From CBDDYU01 sp965235655 (GTDB lineage Bacteria; Pseudomonadota; Alphaproteobacteria; Pelagibacterales; Pelagibacteraceae), in assembly GCA_965235655.1 (NCBI GenBank), contig CBDDYU010000001.1, positions 62,001 to 126,000 of the forward strand: a DNA stretch of 64,000 nucleotides, given 5' to 3'. Shown piece after piece: positions 16,594-25,172 of this stretch (position 1 is the first letter of the stretch; each line of letters opens with the position of its first letter). A program made the position numbers and the translations under genes. The notes below the pieces were generated by a model, which saw only the letters and a program-made list of their open reading frames with translations, ran no database searches and was not told the origin of the DNA.

Positions 16594-17877
16594 TTAAAAC
16601 TGCTCTGACTCAGTCGACCCAGACATGGCAGTCGTTGATGATTGTCCGGCACTGATAATTTGAGAGATATTATCAAAGTATGATGCACCAACTTCTCTTT
16701 GATGTTTCACTGCAGTATAGCCATCTTTTTCAGCTTCAAATTCTTGTTGCTGAATCTTAGAGTACGCAGCCATTCCATCTTTTTTGTAGTTTTGTGCAAA
16801 TGTGAAAACAGAATAGTTCTGTACGTGGAAACCTGCCAACGTAATGAATTGGAATTTATATCCCATATCACCAAGTTTTTGTTGGAAAGTTTGCATTTCA
16901 CTTTCTGTTAAATATTTTTTCCAGTTAAAGGAAGGCGAACAATTGTACGCTAGTAATTTACCTGGGAACTTCGCATGAATAGCTTCAGCAAATTTTTTCG
17001 CTTCCGCCAAATCAGGCTTATCTGTTTCACACCAGATTAAATCACAATAAGGAGCGTACGCTAAGCCTCTTGCAATAGCTTGATCGATACCATTTTTTAC
17101 ATAGTAAAAACCTTCTGCAGATCTTTCGCCTGTTAAAAACGGTTTATCATTTGCATCACAGTCACTTGTAATAAGTTTAGCAGCGTTAGCATCGGTTCTA
17201 GCTAAAATTACTAATGGTACATTCATAACATTAGCAGCTAAACGAGCAGCTTTTAAATTACGAATTGCATTTTGGGTTGGAATTAAAACTTTTCCTCCCA
17301 TATGACCGCATTTTTTCTCTGCAGCTAATTGATCTTCAAAGTGTACTCCAGCAGCTCCTGCTTTAATAAACTTCTTCGTAAGTTCATATACGTTTAGTGG
17401 TCCACCAAATCCTGCCTCACCATCCGCGATGATTGGCATATGATAGTCTACGCTATCTTTTGGATTCATTTTTCCTTCTAAAATTTCCATATATTGAATT
17501 TGATCTGCTCGCATTAAAGCATTAATCATATTCTCTACTAATTTAGGTGCACTATCGTATGGATACAAACTTTGATCTGGATACATTTCTCCAGCTGAAT
17601 TTGCATCTGCAGCTACTTGCCAGCCTGATAGATAGATTGCGCGCAAACCTGCTTTTGCGTGTTGCACCGCATGGTTACCAGAAAGGCCACCAAGCGTATT
17701 AATATATTTTTCTGTATTTAATAATTTCCAAAGTTTTTTTGATAATTGTTTTGATACGGTATATTCGACGTTAAATGTCCCTCTAAGCTTTTCTACATCT
17801 TCTGCTGAAAAGGTAGTTTTTGTACTTTCGATTCTCTTTTTTTCTATGGTCTCTAATATTGCTTCAGCATTAGGCAT
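16594..17877 (-). CDS. aceA: isocitrate lyase
   Basis: Cleaves isocitrate to glyoxylate and succinate, the first glyoxylate-shunt enzyme. From the ATG at 17877 the protein has 427 residues, close to the E. coli enzyme. It shows LSGWQVAADAN, ADGEAGFGG, the catalytic loop KKCGHMGGK with Cys at about 190, and YNCSPSFNW. This start is chosen because GAGGAG lies 8 bases upstream, inside a small gene that overlaps it by 8 bases; an upstream extension to 17940 has no family match. The scfR-type regulator gene is divergent beyond the small gene, as in other glyoxylate-shunt loci. Glyoxylate from allantoin breakdown (42.5-47 kb) would feed the same pool. Confidence 0.96.
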   Translation of the reverse strand: MPNAEAILETIEKKRIESTKTTFSAEDVEKLRGTFNVEYTVSKQLSKKLWKLLNTEKYINTLGGLSGNHAVQHAKAGLRAIYLSGWQVAADANSAGEMYPDQSLYPYDSAPKLVENMINALMRADQIQYMEILEGKMNPKDSVDYHMPIIADGEAGFGGPLNVYELTKKFIKAGAAGVHFEDQLAAEKKCGHMGGKVLIPTQNAIRNLKAARLAANVMNVPLVILARTDANAAKLITSDCDANDKPFLTGERSAEGFYYVKNGIDQAIARGLAYAPYCDLIWCETDKPDLAEAKKFAEAIHAKFPGKLLAYNCSPSFNWKKYLTESEMQTFQQKLGDMGYKFQFITLAGFHVQNYSVFTFAQNYKKDGMAAYSKIQQQEFEAEKDGYTAVKHQREVGASYFDNISQIISAGQSSTTAMSGSTESEQF

Positions 17878-18055
17878 TCGATGTCTCCTCATTATTAGTT
17901 TGTATGTCTTGCATTCCTGAGCCACCCCAGTCCTGATCATCTTCTCTTACGTAAATACCACGCTGTTGAAACTGGCACTCTTTCGCCACTTGCGTATTTA
18001 GCCCAAGTTTTTCCTCTAGGTATTTGGTAAATAATTCGCTTGTTTTGTTTGTCAT
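17870..18055 (-). CDS. small protein of unknown function preceding and overlapping aceA
   Basis: 61-residue ORF with a strong ribosome site (AAGGAG, 6 bases before ATG 18055). It is hydrophilic, with no membrane segment; QDWGGSGMQDIQT near the end is Gly/Gln-rich. Its last codons contain the aceA ribosome site, and its stop overlaps the aceA start by 8 bases, so it is the leader gene of a two-gene operon with translational coupling. I recognise no family. It could be a regulatory leader ORF or a functional partner of isocitrate lyase. Confidence 0.6.
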   Translation of the reverse strand: MTNKTSELFTKYLEEKLGLNTQVAKECQFQQRGIYVREDDQDWGGSGMQDIQTNNEETSNA

Positions 18056-18081
18056 GGTATTTCTCCTTGTTTGTTTATAAA

Positions 18082-18189
18082 TTTACAATATTTTCAAATA
18101 ATAAATTATGAAAGAAAAATGTTGATATTGCTTGTAAATTTGAAATTAAATATTGACTAATAAATTTTCAAATTGTAAATTTTGTAAAT
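18082..18189. promoter_or_regulatory. aceA/scfR divergent promoter with repeated TTTGAAA/TTGTAAA half-sites
   Basis: Between the two divergent start codons lie three copies of a similar pattern: TTTACAATATTTTCAAAT (18082-18099), TTGTAAATTTGAAA (18132-18145) and the imperfect palindrome TTTTCAAATTGTAAATTT (18165-18182) with a further TTGTAAAT. They resemble the TTTGCAAA-type operators of RamB/ScfR regulators. On + a TTGACT (18153-18158) with a 17-base spacer to TAAATT gives a plausible scfR promoter overlapped by the third copy, suggesting autoregulation. Operator role is inference. Confidence 0.45.
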
Positions 18190-18192
18190 CTT

Positions 18193-19614
18193 ATGAGTGC
18201 ACAAATTGGCTTTAAAATTAAAACTGCAAGAAGAAAATTAGGATTAAATCAGCTCGAATTATCCAAAAAACTTAATATTTCTCCTAGTTATTTAAATTTA
18301 ATTGAAGCAGGAAAACGAAAAGTAAGCGTAGATTTACTGATTAAAGCATCGGAAGAATTAAATTTAGATTTAAAAAAATTATCTACCAAGAACGACGCTG
18401 GATTATTGCATGATTTACAGGATCTATTGAGTGATAATTTATTTGAAGATTTAGATATAACGAATCTAGAGGTGAAAGATTTAATCGAAAGTAATCCACT
18501 TATATCAAAAGCACTGATTAGACTAGGAGATGTCTACCGAAAAAAAAATACAGAACTACATGATCAAATAGAAGTTATTTCTGGTGGTAATGTTACGAAT
18601 GATAAAACTACGTTTCCTGGAGAGGCAGTTTCTGATTATTTACAAGAACACCAAAATTATTTTCCTAAATTAGAAGAGTATGCCAATAAATTATTTTCTA
18701 AAGTAAACCGCAAAGACAAAACAAGGTATGTTTTATTAGTCGAGTATTTAAAAAAAGTTCATAAAATTGAAGTAGAAGATATTGTTCCAAAGCACGAGGC
18801 TTTGTTTTCTAAAAAGTATGTTCCAGAAAAAAAGAAATTGTATTTATCGGATTATTTAACTTTAGAATCGAAAAAAATTTATTGCGCAGCTCAAATTGTC
18901 CAAATGGAATGTATGGATATTATTCATGAATATTTACAAGACTTTAATTTTCCATCTGATACAGCCAAGCAGCTAACAACAATTACGTTAATTAATTATG
19001 CAGCAGCTGCCATTTTAATGCCTTACAAATTATTTTATGAAGAGTGTAAAAAACATCGTTATGATTTAGAATTATTACAGCATACCTTTGCTGTTTCTTT
19101 TGAACAAGTTGCGCACCGTGTTACTTGTTTACAAAATCCTAAAATGAGAGGTATTCCTTTTCATATGTTACGTGCAGATATTGCAGGAAATATTTCAAAA
19201 CGTCTTTCTCTATCAGGCATTCAAATTCCACGTTACGGTGGAGCTTGCCCACGTTGGAATATTCATTCTTCTTTTATGTTACCGGGAAAAATTCATTGCG
19301 CCTTATCCAAAATGCCAGATGGTGAAGTGTATGTTTGTATTGCAAGAACCATTGAAAAAGGAATTGGCAGATATGGTATCTACCGAAGTATTTTAAGTAT
19401 TGGTTTGGGTTGCCAATTAAAATATGCCAAAGATTTTATTTATTCCGATACCTTAAATTTAAAAGATGAAAGTGCAGCTATCCCAATTGGTGTGAATTGC
19501 AGAACCTGCCCAAGGATGGATTGCCAGCAAAGGGCATTTCCACCCATTAACAAAAATCTTAATATCAATCTGAATAACAGAGGCGTTTCAGCTTATGTTA
19601 GTGAGAGTTCTTAA
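18193..19614 (+). CDS. ScfR/RamB-family transcriptional regulator (XRE HTH + IrrE-like + DUF2083)
   Basis: 473 residues. An XRE helix-turn-helix occupies residues about 6-62 (GFKIKTARRKLGLNQLELSK, PSYLNLIEAGKRKVS), a central ImmA/IrrE-like region follows (YAAAAILMPYKLFYEEC), then the DUF2083 domain with FEQVAHRVTCLQNP, RGIPFHMLRAD and a Cys-rich NCRTCPRMDCQQRAFPP. This is the short-chain-fatty-acid/glyoxylate regulator architecture that controls aceA and related genes in actinobacteria and alphaproteobacteria. Its divergent position next to aceA supports that role. Activator or repressor action cannot be told. Confidence 0.88.
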   Translation: MSAQIGFKIKTARRKLGLNQLELSKKLNISPSYLNLIEAGKRKVSVDLLIKASEELNLDLKKLSTKNDAGLLHDLQDLLSDNLFEDLDITNLEVKDLIESNPLISKALIRLGDVYRKKNTELHDQIEVISGGNVTNDKTTFPGEAVSDYLQEHQNYFPKLEEYANKLFSKVNRKDKTRYVLLVEYLKKVHKIEVEDIVPKHEALFSKKYVPEKKKLYLSDYLTLESKKIYCAAQIVQMECMDIIHEYLQDFNFPSDTAKQLTTITLINYAAAAILMPYKLFYEECKKHRYDLELLQHTFAVSFEQVAHRVTCLQNPKMRGIPFHMLRADIAGNISKRLSLSGIQIPRYGGACPRWNIHSSFMLPGKIHCALSKMPDGEVYVCIARTIEKGIGRYGIYRSILSIGLGCQLKYAKDFIYSDTLNLKDESAAIPIGVNCRTCPRMDCQQRAFPPINKNLNINLNNRGVSAYVSESS

Positions 19615-19615
19615 G

Positions 19616-20032
19616 CTATTTTTTTATTTTAAATAGATAGCCCAGTTTAAATGTTGCGGTCCAAGCGATTAGCACTAGCCCCACTAATGATTGAAGACCA
19701 GCTACAATTCTCATATTGCCCAGTGGATAAACATCACCAACACCAAGTGTGGTGTAGGTAGTGATAGAAAAGTAAAAAAAATCAACAAAATTATCTTGTA
19801 AATTACCTGCAAATAATTCTGCGGGTCCCAAATGACGAAAAGAATAAGCGTAAAATATAGCAAATAAAAAGATGTGAGCTAGATGGGAGCAGAATAAGAC
19901 AAGAGAAAACTTAGCAAAGGTAAGATAATTGATACTTTTGATTTTAGCGATCGCTAAGTAATTAATCGCAATACCATGAATAATGATGCTTAAAGCAACC
20001 AATACAAAGGTAAAAAAAGAAAAGTAAAACAT
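19616..20032 (-). CDS. two-pore-domain-type K+ channel-like membrane protein
   Basis: 138 residues with four hydrophobic stretches; the last two flank a pore loop STTTYTTLGVGDVYPLG of the Ion_trans_2 type. The signature filter is TLGVGD rather than TVGYGD, so selectivity may be altered. No cytoplasmic RCK domain is attached. Its stop is one base from the scfR stop (convergent). Function as an ion channel is inferred from the pore loop only. Confidence 0.7.
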   Translation of the reverse strand: MFYFSFFTFVLVALSIIIHGIAINYLAIAKIKSINYLTFAKFSLVLFCSHLAHIFLFAIFYAYSFRHLGPAELFAGNLQDNFVDFFYFSITTYTTLGVGDVYPLGNMRIVAGLQSLVGLVLIAWTATFKLGYLFKIKK

Positions 20033-20128
20033 GAACGATTAATAATTTTTTTTCTCTGAATTAACAATATATTTTCTCATGATAGATTGATATCTGAATA
20101 TTATTAATTCAAGTAAATAGTAATGCTC

Positions 20129-20992
20129 ATGAGTGAAAAAAAAGCAGCCACAAAAAAAAGTAGTTTAATCAGTATTCTTGTAAATATTTGTTTAGGGACT
20201 GCGCAAATTATACTTGGTCTTTTCTCAGGGTCGCAAGGTTTGGTTGCGGATGGAATTCATTCTTTGTCGGATATGTTTTCTGACTTTGTTGTATTAGTTG
20301 CCAATCAACATAGTCACAAAGATCCGGATCATGATCATCCTTATGGTCATCAGCGTTATGAAACTGCTGCTTCATTATTTATTGGTGTTTCCTTAATTGC
20401 AGTTGGCGTTGGAATGTTATGGAATGTGATCACTAGTTTGCTCGAGCCTGACATGACGAGACAAGTAAAATGGATTGCGCTGTGGGTTGCCTTAGGATCC
20501 TTAGTGATTAAAGAAGGATTATTTCAGTACATGATCTATGTAGCCAAAAAAGTGAAGTCTTCTATGTTGGCTGCCAATTCTTGGCACGCAAGATCGGATG
20601 CTGCATCGTCGCTAGTGGTTGCGCTGGGAATTATTGGTGCATTGTATGGCTACCCTTTATTTGACACGATCGCTGCCTTAGTGGTTGGTTTAATTATTGT
20701 GAAAATGGGTTGGGGTTTTGCTTTGGAAGCGTTTCACGATTTAATGGACCGATCGTTATCGGATGATATGGAAAAAAAAATTATATCAATTATTTTAGCA
20801 ACACCTGGAGTGAAAGGTTGCCATGATTTAAAGACAAGAAAAACTGGGGATATGATTTTAGTGGATGCGCATATTGAAGTGGATGCAAAACTTACCTTGC
20901 AAGAAGGTCATGATATTGGCGTGAATGCGAGAAACGCAGTCATGCAAGCAATGCCAGTACTAAACGTCATGACCCATATTGATCCGGTGTAA
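20129..20992 (+). CDS. cation diffusion facilitator (CDF) metal exporter
   Basis: 287 residues from the second ATG (20129, MSEKKAATKK). Six membrane helices; the first contains GLVADGIHSLSDMFSDF, with the HxxxD metal site, and helix V contains SWHARSDAASSLVV (HxxxD). A His-rich loop HSHKDPDHDHPYGHQRYE follows helix II, and the C-terminal cytoplasmic domain ends VMTHIDPV. These identify a FieF/ZitB-like zinc or iron efflux antiporter. The stop is one base from the stop of convergent small protein A. Confidence 0.92.
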   Translation: MSEKKAATKKSSLISILVNICLGTAQIILGLFSGSQGLVADGIHSLSDMFSDFVVLVANQHSHKDPDHDHPYGHQRYETAASLFIGVSLIAVGVGMLWNVITSLLEPDMTRQVKWIALWVALGSLVIKEGLFQYMIYVAKKVKSSMLAANSWHARSDAASSLVVALGIIGALYGYPLFDTIAALVVGLIIVKMGWGFALEAFHDLMDRSLSDDMEKKIISIILATPGVKGCHDLKTRKTGDMILVDAHIEVDAKLTLQEGHDIGVNARNAVMQAMPVLNVMTHIDPV

Positions 20993-20993
20993 C

Positions 20994-21119
20994 TTAGCAA
21001 CCGTTAAAAAAGTTCCAATTATTCTTATCTTCAAATCGTTCTAAGCCATGTCGGTAGGGCTTAGAAAAAGGAATACGAATAAATAGATATAAGAAGATAC
21101 CTGCTAAAAAAGTAGTCAT
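20994..21119 (-). CDS. 41-residue single-pass membrane protein A (paralogue of small protein B)
   Basis: This short ORF has one N-terminal hydrophobic helix (residues 4-18, LAGIFLYLFI) and a polar tail KPYRHGLERFEDKNNW ending NGC at the stop. A second, unlinked ORF at 33639-33764 has exactly the same length (41 codons) and shares M-T, the IR after the helix, PY, LER-x-EDK-x-NW and the terminal GC: about 18 identical residues. Two independent ORFs of equal length and matching layout argue that it is a real gene. No ribosome site; a TATTAT sequence ends 9 bases before the ATG. Function unknown; the conserved C-terminal Cys could bind metal, haem or lipid. Confidence 0.72.
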   Translation of the reverse strand: MTTFLAGIFLYLFIRIPFSKPYRHGLERFEDKNNWNFFNGC

Positions 21120-21222
21120 AGAGTTATAATAATAAAGAAAGAGTAAAAAACCAAATTTTTATTAAACTTGTTAAAGTAATAGAACCCTCTATTATTTTAT
21201 TAACTTAATATAACTATTCACT

Positions 21223-22092
21223 ATGAGCTGGACGAACAATTCTAACACCAAAGCTATTGTGGCGATGTTAGTTGCAACCATTGCTTTATCTAGCATGACC
21301 GTGTTTGTAAAAATCATTGGTCCTGATTTTCATCCTATTCAAATTACTTTTTTACGAGCAGTGATTGTCTTGCTTGTTTTGTCTCCTTTTATTTTAAAGT
21401 CTGGTGTTAAAGAGGTCGTATCAACCAAAAAGCCAGTGCTTCATATTTTTAGAGCCTTAGCAGGAGCGGCTAGTAATATTTTATACTTTTATTGTTATCA
21501 GCGAATGTCCATTGCAGATGTAACTATCATTGGTCAAGCCGTGCCCATATTTGTTTGTATTCTTGCAACATTTTTTTTACAGGAAAAAGTTGGTTGGAGA
21601 AGATGGTTAGCTATTTCATTTGGATTTTTAGGAGTGGTTTTAGTCATTAACCCTGCTGGAAATATTCAAATTGAATCTTTTATCGCTTTGTTAGCAACAT
21701 TATTATTTGCAAGTACATTTTTATTTATGAGAGTGTTAGGTAAAACAGAAAGTCCTACCACAGTTGTTTTTTACTATATGAGTATTAGTGTTATCGTAAC
21801 TGGTTTAGCTCAACCTTTTTATTGGAAAAGTCTATCCAGTGATTTTTTATGGCTTATGTTAGGAGTGGGAATTTCTGCCGCGATTGGACAAATGCTTATG
21901 AGCTATTCGTTAAAAAATGCTGAAGCATCGATCATCACTCCTTTTAAATACTCAGGAATTATATGGGCAATAATTTTTGACATTGTTATTTGGGATTTGT
22001 CACCCATTGTTAGCACGATTGTTGGAGGTTTAATTATTACTTTATCTGGAATTTATATTTTTCAAAGAGAAACCAAAGCAAAAGCTAAATAA
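21223..22092 (+). CDS. EamA/DMT-family transporter
   Basis: 289 residues, ten hydrophobic segments in two EamA repeats; repeat 1 carries FLRAVIVLLVLSP, and ADVTIIGQAVPIFVCILATFFLQEKVGWRRW, typical of RhaT/YdcZ-like drug/metabolite exporters. Repeat 2 ends NAEASIITPFKYSGIIWAIIFD. Intact. Its stop overlaps the end of the convergent MFS gene by 8 bases. Substrate unknown. Confidence 0.88.
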   Translation: MSWTNNSNTKAIVAMLVATIALSSMTVFVKIIGPDFHPIQITFLRAVIVLLVLSPFILKSGVKEVVSTKKPVLHIFRALAGAASNILYFYCYQRMSIADVTIIGQAVPIFVCILATFFLQEKVGWRRWLAISFGFLGVVLVINPAGNIQIESFIALLATLLFASTFLFMRVLGKTESPTTVVFYYMSISVIVTGLAQPFYWKSLSSDFLWLMLGVGISAAIGQMLMSYSLKNAEASIITPFKYSGIIWAIIFDIVIWDLSPIVSTIVGGLIITLSGIYIFQRETKAKAK

Positions 22093-23284
22093 ATTTATTC
22101 TTAAAACGGTAATACCAAATAACTTTAAAAATAATAATTCCTACAATTGGCATCACAATCATCGCCGTGCGAAGAGGTATAATTTCTCCCGCATATCCCA
22201 AAATCAATCCACCTAAAGTTAAAAAACCAAAAGACATCGTAGACCACCAAGTGAGAACTCTGGCACGATATGAATCGTCCACCTCTAATTGAATAATCGT
22301 TTGACTGCCAATACCAACAGAAGTCGCAGTAAATCCAGCTACCAAAAATAAAAAAGAAGAAACATAAAGATTGTTAAAAAAGACTATAAATACAGCAACG
22401 ACAAATCCTGCATACAACATAGGCAAAATTACTTTTTCTGCTTTAAAACCAGCTTTTGCTCCAAAACCAACCCACATACTTCCAAGTAAAGCGCCAAGCC
22501 CAGTTGCTGCTGTAATCAGCGATAATCCAAAACTTCCATTTTTTAAAATTTCCCCTGCAATGGTAGGTTGGATCTCCAGCATACCACGTACAAAAAAACC
22601 ATTCATTAAAACTAAAAACAAACATTTGAAAATAATTTCATTATTAATAGCAACTTTTCCACCTTCAATTAAACGAGTAAAAAACTTTTTATTTTCTGTC
22701 ACGGATTTTTGTCGGTTATTTAATTTAATAAAAAGCAAAATCGGAATTAACGGAATATAAGTTAGTAGCGCTACCAGAAAAGTAATTTCTAAATTAAAGA
22801 GAAGAATGAGTAACCCGGCAATACTTGGACCTATAACTCTGGATGCATTAAAGGATGCAGCATTTAAACCCACGGCACTGGAAAGCATTTCACGTGGGAC
22901 AACTTCAGAAATAAAAACTAATCGTACAGGATGATAGCAAGCTTGAATGACTCCTTGAATGACAGATAGTGCTGCAAGAGTGAAAAGAGTATGTGCATTT
23001 AAATGTTCTAAATACCAAATCCAAGCTCCAATGAAAAACATCAATAGTTTTAGATAAAGACTTGCCTTTCGCATATCCCATTTTTCGGCAAACACAGCAA
23101 ACAGCGGACCAAAAATTCCAGCTGGTGCCATTAAAGATAAAGTGACAAAGCTTGTCCAAAACGTAGAGTGAGTTAATTCCCACGTAAGCCAACCCACACC
23201 AATTTTTTGAATCCAAGTGCCCAGTAAAGAAAGGGTGTTGGTAACAAAATAAAGTAAAAAAGTTCGATTGCTGAGAGCGTTCAT
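22085..23284 (-). CDS. MFS transporter (EntS-like MFS_3 type)
   Basis: 399 residues with about twelve hydrophobic helices. Blocks NRTFLLYFVTNTLSLLGTWIQKIGVGWLTWELT, ACYHPVRLVFISEVVPREML and LNAASFNASRVIGPSIAGLL are those of the EntS/MFS_3 group, proton-driven exporters of siderophores or drugs. Short basic C-terminus. The shared upstream gap with the peptide-binding protein gene contains a 20-bp palindrome. Substrate unknown. Confidence 0.88.
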   Translation of the reverse strand: MNALSNRTFLLYFVTNTLSLLGTWIQKIGVGWLTWELTHSTFWTSFVTLSLMAPAGIFGPLFAVFAEKWDMRKASLYLKLLMFFIGAWIWYLEHLNAHTLFTLAALSVIQGVIQACYHPVRLVFISEVVPREMLSSAVGLNAASFNASRVIGPSIAGLLILLFNLEITFLVALLTYIPLIPILLFIKLNNRQKSVTENKKFFTRLIEGGKVAINNEIIFKCLFLVLMNGFFVRGMLEIQPTIAGEILKNGSFGLSLITAATGLGALLGSMWVGFGAKAGFKAEKVILPMLYAGFVVAVFIVFFNNLYVSSFLFLVAGFTATSVGIGSQTIIQLEVDDSYRARVLTWWSTMSFGFLTLGGLILGYAGEIIPLRTAMIVMPIVGIIIFKVIWYYRFKNKFI

Positions 23285-23343
23285 TTATCGTTATTTAGAT
23301 TCGAAGAGATACGGATATAGCTTTGCAAAGATTTTTTAAATAC

Positions 23344-23363
23344 AAATTTATAGCTATAAATTT
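23344..23363. promoter_or_regulatory. perfect 20-bp palindrome between MFS and dppA-like genes
   Basis: AAATTTATAGCTATAAATTT is its own reverse complement with no mismatch, lying 60 bases from the MFS start and 135 bases from the binding-protein start. Such a site suits a dimeric repressor or activator of either divergent gene. A TATACT hexamer lies further toward the binding-protein gene. In AT-rich DNA chance cannot be excluded. Confidence 0.4.
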
Positions 23364-23498
23364 TGTCTTTAATCATCTAATGAAGATAACTGCAATTATG
23401 AATTAACAAACATATACTATAGGTTGTGCTGTTTTTTTTTGACTCTTTTGCAAACTTATAATTATGTCCTAATTGTAATTAAAAAAGGGGATATCAAA

Positions 23499-25079
23499 AT
23501 GAATATTTTAAAAAAGATAGTTGCATTGTTGGTAATTTGTATAGTTCCATCGATTGCACATTCCAAGACACTTAAAATAGGTGTTGCGGGAGAACCTAGT
23601 TCAATAGATCCGCATTATCACAATGTTGGACCTAACAATATGTTTGCTACTAACATTTTTTCCATGTTAGTTGGACAAGATGAAAATCAGCAAACTATTC
23701 CTGATCTAGCCACTTCTTGGAAACCTATTAATGACACGACGTGGGAATTCAAATTAAGAAATGACGTTAAATGGCATGATGGAAGTAAATTTACTGCTGA
23801 TGATGTTATTTTCACAGCGACAAGAGCTCCCAATGTTCCAAAATCTCCAGCTAGTTTTGGCATTTACTTAAAAGGAAAAACTTTTGTAAAAATTGACGAT
23901 TATACTGTTCATGTAAAAACAGAAAAACCTTATCCTTTAATGGCTAATGATCTTAGTGTTGTTAAAATTATTTCTAAAAAGCATGGAGAGAATGCAACAA
24001 CAGAAGATTACAATAGTGGAAAAGCAGCTATTGGAACAGGTCCTTACAAATTTAAGCAATATGTCAAAGGTGATAAAATAGTTTTAGAAAAAAACAGTGA
24101 TTATTTTGGAAAAAAACCTGAATACGACACTGTTGAAATCAAACCTATTAAATCAGGACCAGCTAGAGTAGCAGCTTTGCTTTCAGGCGATGTAGATCTG
24201 ATTGATGGTGTTCCTCCAGTGGATGTGAAAAAGTTGAAAAAAAATAAAAAAGTTCAGCTTAGTAGCGGACCGTCGAATAGAGTTATTTATCTGCATATCG
24301 ATCAATTCAGAGAAAAATCTCCGCATGTAAGAGCAATTGGTGGAGGAGATATTAAAAATCCTCTGATGGATGTAAGAGTGAGAAAAGCAATTTCTCTTGC
24401 TATTAATCGTGACGCGATGGTTGCAAAAGTGATGGAAGGTCTTGCTATTCCTGCTGGCCAATTATTGCCAAAAGGATTTCATGGCGTTTCAGAAAATATG
24501 AAACCAGATCCATATGATATTAAAACTGCAAAACAATTGATGAAAGAAGCTGGGTATGGAAAAGGATTTGAATTAACCATTCATGGTCCCAATGATCGTT
24601 ACATTAATGATGCAAAAATTGCAGAAGCATTAGGACAAATGCTTTCTAAAATTGGTATCAAATGTAAGATTGAAACTATGCCAAAAGCTGTTTATTTCAA
24701 ACGAGCTTCCGCTGGTGGTCCAGACAAGACTCCGGAATTTAGTATGATGGTACTTGGATGGGGAGCTGGATCGGGAGAAGCTTCTTCGCCATTAAAATCT
24801 TTATTAGCAACTCATAATAAAGAAAAAGGTATGGGCGGAGCTAACCGTGGAAGACACTCGGATCCAAAAGTGGATGCTTTAATTGATAAAGCATTGGCTA
24901 CAGTTGATTCTCCTGCTCGAGGAAAAATCCTTGCAGAAGCGACAGAAATAGCTGTGGGAAAAAATTACGGTATTATTCCTATTCATTATCAGGTGAATAC
25001 ATGGGGTGCTAAAGCTGGTTACTCTTATTTACCTCGAACAGACGAATATACTGTAGTTGCAGGTTTTCAAAAAAAATAG
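23499..25079 (+). CDS. peptide ABC transporter substrate-binding protein (family 5)
   Basis: Periplasmic solute-binding protein of the DppA/OppA cluster. The ATG at 23499 (ribosome site AAAAGGGG) gives 526 residues and a proper signal peptide ending AHS; an upstream in-frame extension is not signal-like. Family blocks are LKIGVAGEPSSIDPHYH, TSWKPINDTTWEFKLRNDVKWHDGSKFTADDV and YGIIPIHYQVNTW. It leads the transporter operon and is separated from the permeases by a strong hairpin with T-run, which should leave it more abundant than them. Neighbouring peptidase and acyl-amino-acid hydrolase genes suggest N-blocked peptides or amino acids as substrate. Confidence 0.92.
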   Translation: MNILKKIVALLVICIVPSIAHSKTLKIGVAGEPSSIDPHYHNVGPNNMFATNIFSMLVGQDENQQTIPDLATSWKPINDTTWEFKLRNDVKWHDGSKFTADDVIFTATRAPNVPKSPASFGIYLKGKTFVKIDDYTVHVKTEKPYPLMANDLSVVKIISKKHGENATTEDYNSGKAAIGTGPYKFKQYVKGDKIVLEKNSDYFGKKPEYDTVEIKPIKSGPARVAALLSGDVDLIDGVPPVDVKKLKKNKKVQLSSGPSNRVIYLHIDQFREKSPHVRAIGGGDIKNPLMDVRVRKAISLAINRDAMVAKVMEGLAIPAGQLLPKGFHGVSENMKPDPYDIKTAKQLMKEAGYGKGFELTIHGPNDRYINDAKIAEALGQMLSKIGIKCKIETMPKAVYFKRASAGGPDKTPEFSMMVLGWGAGSGEASSPLKSLLATHNKEKGMGGANRGRHSDPKVDALIDKALATVDSPARGKILAEATEIAVGKNYGIIPIHYQVNTWGAKAGYSYLPRTDEYTVVAGFQKK

Positions 25080-25111
25080 AACCTAACAACTTTAAAAATA
25101 ACAAAACATAA

Positions 25112-25143
25112 AAATCCAGGAATGTATTTCCTGGATTTTTATT
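25112..25143 (+). terminator. intercistronic terminator/attenuator after the binding-protein gene
   Basis: AAATCCAGGAA (25112-25122) pairs with TTCCTGGATTT (25128-25138) around a 5-base loop and runs into a T-rich tail. It lies between the abundant binding-protein gene and the first permease, a usual place for partial termination. Confidence 0.85.
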
Positions 25144-25172
25144 AAGTACAACTAAAGTCAACCTAGGTACAC

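Noticed and set aside
16699..16911. ORFs antisense to or shifted within aceA
   Set aside because: They lie entirely inside a well-conserved aceA and show no independent signal; the same holds for the shadow frames in ureC, dppD, ybbP and amidase.
17878..17940. Upstream extension of isocitrate lyase to 17940
   Set aside because: The extra 21 residues match no isocitrate lyase and lack a ribosome site, whereas GAGGAG precedes the ATG at 17877.
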